From: an uncultured Eubacterium sp.
Lineage (GTDB): Bacteria; Bacillota; Clostridia; Lachnospirales; Lachnospiraceae
DNA length: 33,165 nucleotides
Direction: 5' to 3'
Assembly: GCA_947642745.1 (NCBI GenBank)
Contig: CANRTU010000049.1
Span: forward strand, 1-33,165
The position numbers were made by a program, and so were the translations under genes. The stretch's first letter is position 1; every line of letters begins with the position of its first letter. Below the pieces are notes generated by a model. The model ran no database searches, had not been told where the DNA came from, and saw only the letters and a program-made list of their open reading frames with translations. This document shows positions 23,115 to 31,917 of the stretch, piece by piece.

Positions 23115-24908
23115 ATGTATTTAGAAACCATTGATACGCCGCAGGACGTAAAAAAACTGACGATTCACCAGTGCTCGGTGCTGGCGGAAGAGATCAGGCA
23201 GGCGCTGATTCAGACGGTAAGCAGTACAGGCGGACATCTTTCGTCCAATCTGGGAGCCGTGGAGCTGACAGTGGCGCTGCACTATGTACTGGATTCTCCG
23301 GCGGATAAAATTATTTTTGACACGTCCCACCAGTGCTATACGCACAAAATTCTTACCGGACGCAAAGAGGCGTTTCTGGACCCGGCCAGGTACAAAACAT
23401 ACTCCGGCTATACGAATCCACAGGAAAGTATTCATGATTTATTTAAATTCGGGCATACTTCCACGTCCGTCAGTCTGGCGTGCGGGATGGCAAAGATGCG
23501 GGATTTAAATGGCACAAAAGAACATGTGGCGGCGGTAATCGGAGATGCGGCGCTGGGCGGCGGAGAAGCGCTGGAAGGGCTGAATTATGCCGGTGCGGAA
23601 ATTAAAGGAAATTTAATTATCGTGCTCAATGACAACCAGATGTCCATTGCTGAAAATCACGGGGCGCTTTATCATCATCTGAACGTACTGCGGGAGCATG
23701 AGGGCAGATGTGTCTGGAATCTGTTTACAGCGCTGGGATATGCCTATATATATGTTCCGGATGGAAATGATATGGCGCAGCTTGTACCGGCGTTTGAACA
23801 GGCAAAGGAGATGGAACGTCCGGTTGTGGTGCATCTGTGTACCGTAAAGGGAAAAGGTTATCCGTCTGCGGAAGCCTGTCAGGAAGAATCCCATTTTGTA
23901 AAACCTTTTTCTCCGGAACAGGGTATCAGGCCGGTACAGATTGCGGGAGAGCGGTATGACAAAATAGTGCGGGATTATTTACTGGAAAAAATGCGAAAAG
24001 ACCCGCTGGTTGTGGCGATGGTGGCCGCTGTGCCCAATGTGCTGGCTTTTGACGCGCAGACCAGACAGGCCATGGGCAGCCGGTATATTGACACCGGCAT
24101 TATGGAGGAACATGCTATTTCCATGGCGGCAGGAATTGCCAGAAATGGCGGAAAACCGGTATTTGCCACCCGCTCTACCTTTATCCAGCGTACTTATGAC
24201 CAGATATCCCAGGAACTGTGTATCAACCGGATGCCGGTAACGATCATTCTGGTCAATGCGTCTGTATATGCACCGACGGATATGACCCATATGGGGCTTT
24301 TTGATATACCGATGCTTTCCAATATTCCGGAACTGGTATTTCTGGCTCCGGCTAATAAACAGGAGTATCTGGCCATGCTGGAGTGGAGCATGGAACAGAA
24401 CGAACATCCGGTGGTGATACGGGCTCCGAGAAATGGCGTATATGAGGCTGGTTATGTGCCGGATGCAGATTATGGCAGGTTAAACCGGTATCTGGTGACC
24501 AGAAGCGGCAGGGAAACAGCTATTATTGCGGCTGGGGACTTTTTCCAGCTGGGAGAAGAGACTGCGGATCTGCTGGAACAGGTGGCACATCACAAAGTCA
24601 CGCTGGTCAATCCCCGTTATCTGTCCGGAACTGACAAAGAGCTGCTGGATTCACTGAAAGAAAACCACCATACGGTTGTTACGCTGGAAGACGGTGTCCT
24701 GGACGGCGGATTCGGGCAGAAAATAGCGGCTTATTACGGCTGTACGGATATGAAAGTGCTGAACTATGGATTCAGAAAAGAATTTACAGATTATTATGAT
24801 ACGTCCGCAATGCTGACCCGGAACAGATTAAGGGCGGAAATGATTGTGGAAGATATTTGTAAAGGAGCGGCGGTTTGTACAGAGACAAAAAAAGAGACTG
24901 GTATTTAA
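23115..24908 (+). CDS. DXS-like transketolase (1-deoxyxylulose-5-phosphate synthase family)
   Basis: A 597-residue ThDP enzyme in single-chain DXS layout. Signs of DXS are H41 in GGHLSSNLGAVELTVALHYV, DTSHQCYTHKILTGR, STFIQRTYDQ and THMGLFDIPML. The expected ThDP/Mg motif GDG is GDA at 143-145 (GDAALGGGEALEGLN), while the partner LNDNQMSI is kept, and the activating glutamate is seen in GIMEEHAIS. It is clearly divergent from housekeeping DXS. In a glycan cluster it may condense pyruvate or another donor with an aldehyde phosphate to give a ketose phosphate for the cytidylyltransferase-reductase. GAGG lies 5-6 nt upstream of the ATG. Its 3' end overlaps the next gene by 34 nt. Confidence 0.8.
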   Translation: MYLETIDTPQDVKKLTIHQCSVLAEEIRQALIQTVSSTGGHLSSNLGAVELTVALHYVLDSPADKIIFDTSHQCYTHKILTGRKEAFLDPARYKTYSGYTNPQESIHDLFKFGHTSTSVSLACGMAKMRDLNGTKEHVAAVIGDAALGGGEALEGLNYAGAEIKGNLIIVLNDNQMSIAENHGALYHHLNVLREHEGRCVWNLFTALGYAYIYVPDGNDMAQLVPAFEQAKEMERPVVVHLCTVKGKGYPSAEACQEESHFVKPFSPEQGIRPVQIAGERYDKIVRDYLLEKMRKDPLVVAMVAAVPNVLAFDAQTRQAMGSRYIDTGIMEEHAISMAAGIARNGGKPVFATRSTFIQRTYDQISQELCINRMPVTIILVNASVYAPTDMTHMGLFDIPMLSNIPELVFLAPANKQEYLAMLEWSMEQNEHPVVIRAPRNGVYEAGYVPDADYGRLNRYLVTRSGRETAIIAAGDFFQLGEETADLLEQVAHHKVTLVNPRYLSGTDKELLDSLKENHHTVVTLEDGVLDGGFGQKIAAYYGCTDMKVLNYGFRKEFTDYYDTSAMLTRNRLRAEMIVEDICKGAAVCTETKKETGI

Positions 24909-25825
24909 AAGGAGACGCATTACTGGAGGAAATCGCACATACCAGAGCTGCGGATGAAGGGATAGCGGTGTGGTATACCGGACAGTGCGGGTTTGTTCTG
25001 AGGCAGCGGTGTATTATTTATATTGATCCGGTATTAAATGATATTTCAGATGAAACAGGCGTCAGTCTGCGATGGTATGATGCGCCCTGCGCACCGGAAC
25101 AGGTAAAAACGGATTATGTATTATGTACCCATGGACATGCGGACCATCTGGCGCAGGATACAGTCAGGGGCATTGCCATGGCTAACCCGCAGGCCCTGTT
25201 TATTGTACCGGGTGCATGTAAAGAAATGCTGCTTTCCTGCGGGGTTATGGACAACCAGATCCTGGAAGCGGTTTCCGGGAAAGAGATCTGTCTGCCGGAC
25301 CTTACGATTATACCGGTGGCCACTGCCCATCCGGATTATGAAACAGATGAAACGGGCAGGGAAAAAAGTCTGGCATATTATATTACATGCGGGGGCATAT
25401 CAGTGCTTCATCTGGGAGATACCAGTCTGACGCGGCGTCTGGTCAGTGATCTGAAACGGTGCGGCCGTCCGGACATTCTGATGGTGCCGGTGAATGGATC
25501 GGATCTGTTCCGTGAACAGCGTAATATCATAGGCAATATGTCTGCCACAGAGGCGGCGCTGCTTGCGAAAGAACTGGGCGCTGACCTTACGGTTCCGATG
25601 CATTATGACATGATAAAAGGAAATACAGCCAGCCCGCTGCATTTTGTGGAAGCGTTGTGGGAGGCGGATGCGGCGATGAAAACAGCGTTGCCCGTGCCGG
25701 GTGAACGGATCATATACCAAAAGCCATACCGGCAGTTATCCGGGCATTCAGAAGGGGCCCCGGGCAGCGGAAAGGCCTGCCGGGACATGATACAGGAGGT
25801 GCAGGTTGAAAATACTGGTTTATGA
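24875..25825 (+). CDS. MBL-fold metallo-hydrolase (UlaG-like)
   Basis: A 316-residue metallo-beta-lactamase-fold hydrolase. The metal ligands are THGHADH (residues 85-91), then TAHPDY, HLGDTS and VPMHYD. The order and the YTGQCGFVLRQ start resemble UlaG-type L-ascorbate-6-phosphate lactonases. It may act on a sugar-phosphate lactone or phosphoester made by its neighbours. The start is TTG at 24875, inside the end of the DXS-like gene, because AAAGGAG lies 7 nt before it and the protein aligns from there; this 34-nt overlap suggests translational coupling and a shared task. It also overlaps the following gene by 20 nt. Confidence 0.82.
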   Translation: MYRDKKRDWYLKGDALLEEIAHTRAADEGIAVWYTGQCGFVLRQRCIIYIDPVLNDISDETGVSLRWYDAPCAPEQVKTDYVLCTHGHADHLAQDTVRGIAMANPQALFIVPGACKEMLLSCGVMDNQILEAVSGKEICLPDLTIIPVATAHPDYETDETGREKSLAYYITCGGISVLHLGDTSLTRRLVSDLKRCGRPDILMVPVNGSDLFREQRNIIGNMSATEAALLAKELGADLTVPMHYDMIKGNTASPLHFVEALWEADAAMKTALPVPGERIIYQKPYRQLSGHSEGAPGSGKACRDMIQEVQVENTGL

Positions 25826-28268
25826 TTATAAAAAACATACAGACCGCAAAATTGTGATCTATGGAGCCACCGGAATGGGATATGCTGTGTCCGGGCGTCT
25901 GGAGAGGCTGGGCATTCCGGTCTTTGGATGTGCCGGTCATACAGGAGCCTACCATGCGCTGTTTGGAACGGTCATGTCAGCGGAAGAACTGGCGGCCCTG
26001 AATCAGAAAGAAGAGCTGGTGATTCTGTTTACGGCAACAGGCAACGCCAGGACAGAAGCCGCATATTTATCGGAACTGGGGATTACGCAGTTATACAGTG
26101 TGCGCAGGCTGCTGGACGGCGCAGAGTCTGGCCGGACAGATACAGACAGGATGGATGATCCGGTGTGGAAACAAAAAGACCAGCATTTTTTTACAGAAGA
26201 TACGATTGCCAGTCCGGATAAGCTCTGGCTGTATTCCCTGGACGTAATGGTCACTGAACGGTGTTCGCTAAGATGTAAAGACTGTTCCAATCTGATGCAG
26301 TATTACGCACATCCGCAGCATACGGATCTTTATCAGATCAAAACGTCCCTGGACAGGCTTCTGGAAAAAGCGGAACGAATTTTTGAACTGCGTATTTTAG
26401 GCGGAGAGCCGTTTATGAACAGCGGGTTTGTACAGTTTATCGAATGGTACAAAGAGGAGAAAAAAATCGACCGGATTGTGATCGTAAGTAATGCCACTAT
26501 CTTTCCGGACGAAACGGTGCTGGAACATCTGAAACATAAAAAAGTCAGACTGCGGATGTCGGATTATGGCAGCCTTTCCGGCCGGCTGGAACAGTGGATC
26601 GGATGGTGTACGAAGCAACAGGTGACATATGAAGTGTTGAAACTGGAACAGTGGCATGACTGCGGACATCTGGAGCGGCATGATTATAGCGAAGAAGAGC
26701 TTCAGGGTGTCTATGCGGGATGCAGCTGCCGTAATCTGCCGGTGGTACTTGGAGATTATTTATATAACTGCCCGTATGCGGCTAATGCCGCAAATCTGGG
26801 AGCCATGTACCGGCACGAAATGGAAAAAGACCGTCTGCGGCCGGATGAAAAGGTAAGCCCGGAAGAAATCAGGCAGTTTTTATACGGCAGAAAATACCTG
26901 GAAGCCTGCAGATACTGCCTGGGCAGAAATCCGAAATGGGCAAAAATTGAACCGAATATCCAGACGCAATCGCCGTTGGAATATGAGAGACTGGCAGATC
27001 AGCAGGATGTGGAGCCGCCAGCGGACAGGAATCAATACACGGACAGTCAGTTAAAGCTGGTGAGTATCATTATTCCGGCATACAATATGCAGGATTATAT
27101 CCGGCGTTGTGTGGACAGCATACTGGAATCATCTTATAAAAATCTGGAAGTGATTATCGTAGACGATGGTTCAGATGACCAGACGGCTGCCATATGTAAA
27201 GAAATTATCAATGATGACCATATCAGAAATGGTAATTCTGGAAGGATCAGGCTGATAGAACAAAAACATGGCGGAGCAGTCAGAGCGAGAAACGCCGGCA
27301 TACAGGCCGCATCCGGCACGTATCTTACATTTGCGGATGCGGATGATTATATGGGACGTGAACGGCTGGCACAGATGGCGGAGGCAATGGAAGACTGCGA
27401 TCTGGTCTGTGCGGGCTATACTTCTGTCAATGCGGACAGTTTTGTACCAGATGAATGGATGGACCAGGGACAGGGAACCATGGAACTTTGTGATCTGCCA
27501 GCTCCGGTGGGGGTATATGAGGGCGCCGGCATGGACTTTTTTATCCGGAGCAGTTTCCTGAATTATTATAACAGGGATAAACGGGAATCGAACCTGTGGA
27601 ACCGGATGTTTCTGGCAGAAAAGTTAAAAGGAATGTGTGAAAGGGTAGATCCGGACATCTGGTTTGGAGAAGACCTGGTACTGACACATCTTTATATGCT
27701 GGAATGCCGCAAAGTGCGGGTGATTCGTAATTATGGCTATTACTACTGCATCAGGGACAACAGCTGCAGGTATCCTTTTGAAGGAATCCTGGCAAATGCG
27801 GAACGGATTTATCATTGTCTGCATGAGGAACTGAAAAAATATCCGCAGGCTGTCCGGTATGAGAATTATCTGATGGAAGAGTTTGAAGAACTGGTGTATG
27901 GCATGATGGGAGCCGGAAAAAAATTCCAGGGAACCACAGGAAGTATTTATTATCCTTATTATGGAAGGCTCACAGGGAAGCGGGTCATTCTCTATGGCGC
28001 AGGAAATGTGGGAAAAGCCTATTACAGGCATATGACAGATGATGACGAATGTTTCCTTACTGCCTGGACAGACAGGGATGCGCAACGTCTCAGGGAAACG
28101 GAACATCTGCCAGTGGAGCCGCGGGAATGCCTGTTTACGAAATCTTATGACTATGTAGTGATAGCTGTATTTGATAAGCCTGTTTATCAGGATATCCGTG
28201 CCTGGATGACCAGTGCGGGTGTAAAGGAAGAGCGGATTTTGTGGAATCCGACGAAATATGAACGGTAA
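25806..28268 (+). CDS. Four-part protein: Rossmann module, radical SAM, GT2, Rossmann module
   Basis: An 820-residue fusion. Residues 13-105 are a Rossmann-like module (RKIVIYGATGMGYAVSGRL). Residues about 145-400 are a radical SAM domain with C153, C157 and C160 in CSLRCKDC, RILGGEPF, IVIVSNAT and a cysteine-rich end (CSC, NCPYA, CRYC). Residues about 417-690 are a GT2 glycosyltransferase (VSIIIPAYNMQDYIRRC, IIVDDGSDD, FADADDY). Residues about 720-820 are a second Rossmann-like module (KRVILYGAGNVGKAYYRHM). The combination suggests that a sugar modification and its transfer are physically coupled. The start is TTG at 25806, with AGGAGGT 5 nt upstream. Sugars are unknown. Confidence 0.8.
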   Translation: MKILVYDYKKHTDRKIVIYGATGMGYAVSGRLERLGIPVFGCAGHTGAYHALFGTVMSAEELAALNQKEELVILFTATGNARTEAAYLSELGITQLYSVRRLLDGAESGRTDTDRMDDPVWKQKDQHFFTEDTIASPDKLWLYSLDVMVTERCSLRCKDCSNLMQYYAHPQHTDLYQIKTSLDRLLEKAERIFELRILGGEPFMNSGFVQFIEWYKEEKKIDRIVIVSNATIFPDETVLEHLKHKKVRLRMSDYGSLSGRLEQWIGWCTKQQVTYEVLKLEQWHDCGHLERHDYSEEELQGVYAGCSCRNLPVVLGDYLYNCPYAANAANLGAMYRHEMEKDRLRPDEKVSPEEIRQFLYGRKYLEACRYCLGRNPKWAKIEPNIQTQSPLEYERLADQQDVEPPADRNQYTDSQLKLVSIIIPAYNMQDYIRRCVDSILESSYKNLEVIIVDDGSDDQTAAICKEIINDDHIRNGNSGRIRLIEQKHGGAVRARNAGIQAASGTYLTFADADDYMGRERLAQMAEAMEDCDLVCAGYTSVNADSFVPDEWMDQGQGTMELCDLPAPVGVYEGAGMDFFIRSSFLNYYNRDKRESNLWNRMFLAEKLKGMCERVDPDIWFGEDLVLTHLYMLECRKVRVIRNYGYYYCIRDNSCRYPFEGILANAERIYHCLHEELKKYPQAVRYENYLMEEFEELVYGMMGAGKKFQGTTGSIYYPYYGRLTGKRVILYGAGNVGKAYYRHMTDDDECFLTAWTDRDAQRLRETEHLPVEPRECLFTKSYDYVVIAVFDKPVYQDIRAWMTSAGVKEERILWNPTKYER

Positions 28269-28283
28269 AGGCAGCGTGAGCAA

Positions 28284-29507
28284 ATGAAACTATCAGTGGT
28301 GGTGCCTGTGTATCAGGTAGAAGCATATGTAAGCAGATGTATTGAAAGTATTTTGCAACAGAGTTATCAGAATCTGGAATTGATTCTGGTGGACGACGGG
28401 TCCACGGATCTGTCCGGGTGTATCTGTGATAAATATGCGCAAAAAGATAACAGAATCCGTGTCATACATAAACAAAATGCCGGAGTCGTCTCCTCCCGCA
28501 AAGCCGGAGCCGGTATTGCCACAGGTGAATATATTGTCTGTGTGGACGGGGACGACTGGATTGAAGCGGATTATATCGCAAAATTCGTATCAGCAGCCAG
28601 AAACACAAAAGCAGACGTGGTATGGAGTATTTCTTTTTATAAAGAGCATCAGCGGCATACAGAATTGTGCCTGGCAGAAGTCCCGGATACAGCAGAAACC
28701 GGAGACTGGATAAAAGATATGGAACCATTGCCAGAACATATGCCTGCAGTATCTGTGGCCGGGCTGTCAGCATCCGGAGAGTGGATGCTGCGGCTGGCAA
28801 AGGGCGATTTTGGATTTCAGAATGAGATTGAATATTCGGTTTGTTGTAAATGTATACAGACACAGCTGTACCGGGCTGTACAGAATCAGGTGGACGAGGG
28901 TCTCACCAGAGGGGAAGATCTGTTTTTTGCCATTCTGCTGCTGACAGAGGCAGGAAAGATCTGTTTTTGCAGAAATGACGGTTACCATTATGTACAAAGG
29001 CCCGCATCCAATACTAACAATAAATCTGCATATACATATGATAAATTTCTGCTGCTGGAAGAGACGCTGCAAAAGTTCGAAAAAAGCCTGTCGGGCAGCT
29101 GGAAATCTTTAAACCGTATTATCCGGGGCTATTTAACCAGTACTTATATGCTGTACTTTTTTGGAACCAGGCAGGCGGAAGGATATCTGTATCCTTTAAA
29201 AAAAATAATAAAACACAGCAGAATAGCCGTATATGGAGCCGGAAGCATCGGGGAAAATATCATTTCCTATCTGGAACAGTGCAGCGACTACCGGGTCTGC
29301 ATCTGGGCGGATACAAACCCGGTGGACCGGCGGTGCGGCAGCCTGGCGGTACAGCTAGTGAGCCGGATTCCCCCGGCCTGTCCGGATTATATCCTGCTGG
29401 CTACCAACCGGACCGGGTATATCCGGCAGATGCGGCGTACCCTTAAGGCGCTGGGAATTGCGGACGACCGGATCGTATCAGCGTTCGATTATACGGATGC
29501 TGTATAG
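28284..29507 (+). CDS. GT2 glycosyltransferase with C-terminal Rossmann-like module
   Basis: A 407-residue protein. The N-terminal GT-A domain has LSVVVPVYQVEAYVSRCI, LVDDGSTDLSG and CVDGDDW, the usual family 2 nucleotide-sugar binding and DxD positions. From about residue 313 a Rossmann-like module follows (RIAVYGAGSIGENIISYL ... CPDYILLATN), the same kind as in the 820-residue and 400-residue proteins nearby. No transmembrane segment is evident, so it would act in the cytoplasm on a lipid-linked acceptor. The ribosome binding site is weak (AAAGG at 12 nt). It follows the previous gene by 15 nt. Confidence 0.82.
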   Translation: MKLSVVVPVYQVEAYVSRCIESILQQSYQNLELILVDDGSTDLSGCICDKYAQKDNRIRVIHKQNAGVVSSRKAGAGIATGEYIVCVDGDDWIEADYIAKFVSAARNTKADVVWSISFYKEHQRHTELCLAEVPDTAETGDWIKDMEPLPEHMPAVSVAGLSASGEWMLRLAKGDFGFQNEIEYSVCCKCIQTQLYRAVQNQVDEGLTRGEDLFFAILLLTEAGKICFCRNDGYHYVQRPASNTNNKSAYTYDKFLLLEETLQKFEKSLSGSWKSLNRIIRGYLTSTYMLYFFGTRQAEGYLYPLKKIIKHSRIAVYGAGSIGENIISYLEQCSDYRVCIWADTNPVDRRCGSLAVQLVSRIPPACPDYILLATNRTGYIRQMRRTLKALGIADDRIVSAFDYTDAV

Positions 29508-29524
29508 CTGCTTCAATATATTTG

Positions 29525-29597
29525 TTTCAATCATAACTGTTTTAATCATAACTGTTTTAATCATAACTGTTTAATCATTACGGTTTCAATATAATGG
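29525..29597. repeat. 15-bp tandem repeat between glycosyltransferase genes
   Basis: Units TTT(C/T)AATCATAACTG lie at 29525-29539, 29540-29554 and 29555-29569, followed by diverged units at 29570-29583 and 29584-29597. Units two and three are identical. The stretch is AT-rich and non-coding. TATAAT occurs at 29590-29595 within the last unit, without a good -35, so the repeat could hold an internal promoter and could change length by slippage. Confidence 0.85.
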
Positions 29598-29643
29598 TTC
29601 CGGTATAACCACAGGTCCACTGGGACAGGAGGCGGAAAGAGGA

Positions 29644-30795
29644 ATGTTCAGCATTATTATGCCTGTATACAATAATGAAATTTATTTTCCACTGGCAGTT
29701 GCCAGTATTCTGCAGCAGGATTACACAGATTTTGAACTGATCATCGTGGATGACGGTTCCACAGACGGCACACCGGAGCTGGCGGACGCCTTTGCGGCTT
29801 CTGACCGGAGGATTCGTGTTATTCATCAGAAAAACCAGTGGATTTATGCCAGCTTTAACAATGGTATCCGGCAGGCGTCAGGCGATTATATTTATATTGT
29901 AAATTCCGATGACCGTCTGATGCCGGGCGCTCTGTCGCTGCTGGCGGCAAAAGTCAGGGAATATCATCCGGACATTATATGGACAAAAGTGCTGATGCAT
30001 GTCTGTGACGCTGGCCAGAAGATACTGGAATATGATAAAAAGGGACTGGACGGGATAGTTACGACGGAGCGTTACTATGCCAGTGAGACAGAGGTGCATA
30101 AAGCCTGGCCGTATTTTCTATCCACATATCTGGCCCAGAACCAGGCCAATCTTTACCGGCGGGAAATCATGCAGGGACAGCAGTTTCGCAATGACGTATA
30201 TGGAGCCGACACTTTATATAATATCAGCATAGCGGACAGGATTCAGACAGCGCTGGTATTGCCGCAGCCAGTGTATGCCCATTACATATATAAAGATCCG
30301 GGCATGAACCAGTCTCTGGGAAAATATTATTCGTATACGCATGGGATGTATAACGAAATATACTGGCAGTACCGCCGGCTGTTTGAGAAATGGGAACTGT
30401 CGTCAGGAGCTTATGCCCGTCTGTTATACGGCAGAAGAATGTCTGGTCTGACGTTTGAACTGCAGAGCCTGCAGGCTGAAAACTGCCCACTGACACTGGA
30501 AGAAAAGTTACAGTATGCGCTCTGTGACTGTGTGGATGACACCATCCGCTGCTGTGTACAGGAACAGAACGGGCAGGAAGAGCTGGAGAGCCGGATTCTG
30601 TCAGCCATACGGGAGCTGCTGCTGCGGGAACCGGCAGAAGCGGACGGCCGGATGCACTTTGTCCGGGAGCTGCTGGAGTCTTTGCTGAGGTATGAAAAGA
30701 CAGAAGATGATTATGAGAAGATCAGGAACGGAGTTTATCATTGCGGGAATCCGCTACAGATCGGAAAGATTTTTTATAAAAAATTAAAGCGGTAG
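29644..30795 (+). CDS. GT2 family glycosyltransferase
   Basis: A 383-residue family 2 glycosyltransferase with the GT-A fold: FSIIMPVYNNEIYFPLAVAS, IIVDDGSTDGTPEL and YIVNSDDRLMPGALSLL, where NSDD stands at the DxD position. The C-terminal half (about 230-383) is helical and has no module I recognise; it lacks the Rossmann-like tail of its neighbours. AGGAGG lies 11 nt before the ATG, with an AAGAGGA closer in. It stands 136 nt behind the previous gene, with the tandem repeat in between, and so may be less tightly tied to the upstream operon. Confidence 0.85.
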   Translation: MFSIIMPVYNNEIYFPLAVASILQQDYTDFELIIVDDGSTDGTPELADAFAASDRRIRVIHQKNQWIYASFNNGIRQASGDYIYIVNSDDRLMPGALSLLAAKVREYHPDIIWTKVLMHVCDAGQKILEYDKKGLDGIVTTERYYASETEVHKAWPYFLSTYLAQNQANLYRREIMQGQQFRNDVYGADTLYNISIADRIQTALVLPQPVYAHYIYKDPGMNQSLGKYYSYTHGMYNEIYWQYRRLFEKWELSSGAYARLLYGRRMSGLTFELQSLQAENCPLTLEEKLQYALCDCVDDTIRCCVQEQNGQEELESRILSAIRELLLREPAEADGRMHFVRELLESLLRYEKTEDDYEKIRNGVYHCGNPLQIGKIFYKKLKR

Positions 30796-30837
30796 TAATG
30801 ACAGCAGAATGCAGACTGCCGGAAAGGACAGAAAGAG

Positions 30838-31875
30838 ATGTTTACAGACAGGACACTGTTGATAACAGGAGGTACCGGTTCCTTCGGAAACGCTGTGGTA
30901 AAGCGGTTTCTGCAGACGGATATCCGGGAGATCAGGATTTTTTCCAGGGATGAAAAAAAGCAGGACGATATGCGCCACCATTACCAGTCTGCGTATCCCG
31001 GGGATTCTGAAAAGATTACATACCATATCGGAGACGTGCGGGATATCAGAAGTGTAAAAAATGCCATGTATGGTACAGATTATGTGTTTCATGCCGCGGC
31101 TTTAAAACAGGTGCCTTCCTGTGAGTTTTTTCCGGCAGAAGCGGTAAGGACCAATGTGCTGGGAACAGAACATGTGCTGGAGGCCGCTGTGGAAGCCGGG
31201 GTCAAAAAAGTCGTCTGTCTTTCCACGGACAAAGCTGCCTATCCGGTGAACGCCATGGGCATATCCAAGGCCATGATGGAGAAGGTGTTTGTGGCAAAGT
31301 CAAGGACAGCGGGCCGGACTGTAATCTGCGGCACCAGGTATGGGAATGTGCTCTGTTCCAGGGGATCTGTTGTGCCACTGTTTATGGAACAGGCCATGGC
31401 AGGCAGGGATCTGACAGTGACGGATCCTGAAATGACCAGATTTATTATGAGCCTGGAGGAGGCGGTGGAGCTGGTGCTGTATGCTTTTGAACATGCCGGG
31501 CCGGGTGACATTATGGTGCAGAAAGCGCCGGCCTGTACCATCGGTGTGCTGGCACGTGCAGCGCTGGAACTGTGCGGGGCTGGCAGCGGGGTGAAAACGA
31601 TAGGTATCCGCTATGGGGAGAAAATGCATGAGACGCTGCTGACCGGAGAGGAATGCGCCAGGGCCCTGGATCTGGGAAACTTTTACCGGGTTCCGGCGGA
31701 CAGCCGCAGCCTGAATTACGACAGTTATTTTGTACAGGGAAGCCCGAAACGGAAGGAATTTACGGAATTCACATCGGAAAATACCAGACGGCTCAGGGTG
31801 GAAGAGGTAAAGGAAAAGCTGCTGCGGCTGGAACCGGTCCGGCAGGTCCTGGAGGGCCGGAAAGAGGAAAAATGA
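30838..31875 (+). CDS. capE: UDP-GlcNAc 4,6-dehydratase/5-epimerase, CapE type
   Basis: A 345-residue short-chain dehydrogenase/reductase that closely matches S. aureus CapE as I know it, including LLITGGTGSFGNAVVKRFL, IRIFSRDEKKQDD, AALKQVPSCEFFP and STDKAAYPVNAMGISK. The last motif has Met in place of the usual catalytic Tyr (M-x-x-x-K), a feature of the CapE/FlaA1 inverting dehydratases. It converts UDP-GlcNAc to the 6-deoxy-4-keto L-sugar, the first step to UDP-L-FucNAc. AAAGGA lies about 9 nt before the start. CapF follows by 42 nt, the standard order. Confidence 0.92.
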   Translation: MFTDRTLLITGGTGSFGNAVVKRFLQTDIREIRIFSRDEKKQDDMRHHYQSAYPGDSEKITYHIGDVRDIRSVKNAMYGTDYVFHAAALKQVPSCEFFPAEAVRTNVLGTEHVLEAAVEAGVKKVVCLSTDKAAYPVNAMGISKAMMEKVFVAKSRTAGRTVICGTRYGNVLCSRGSVVPLFMEQAMAGRDLTVTDPEMTRFIMSLEEAVELVLYAFEHAGPGDIMVQKAPACTIGVLARAALELCGAGSGVKTIGIRYGEKMHETLLTGEECARALDLGNFYRVPADSRSLNYDSYFVQGSPKRKEFTEFTSENTRRLRVEEVKEKLLRLEPVRQVLEGRKEEK

Positions 31876-31917
31876 CAGGGCCGGAAAGAAATGGCCCGTG
31901 CAGATGGAGGCGGAATA

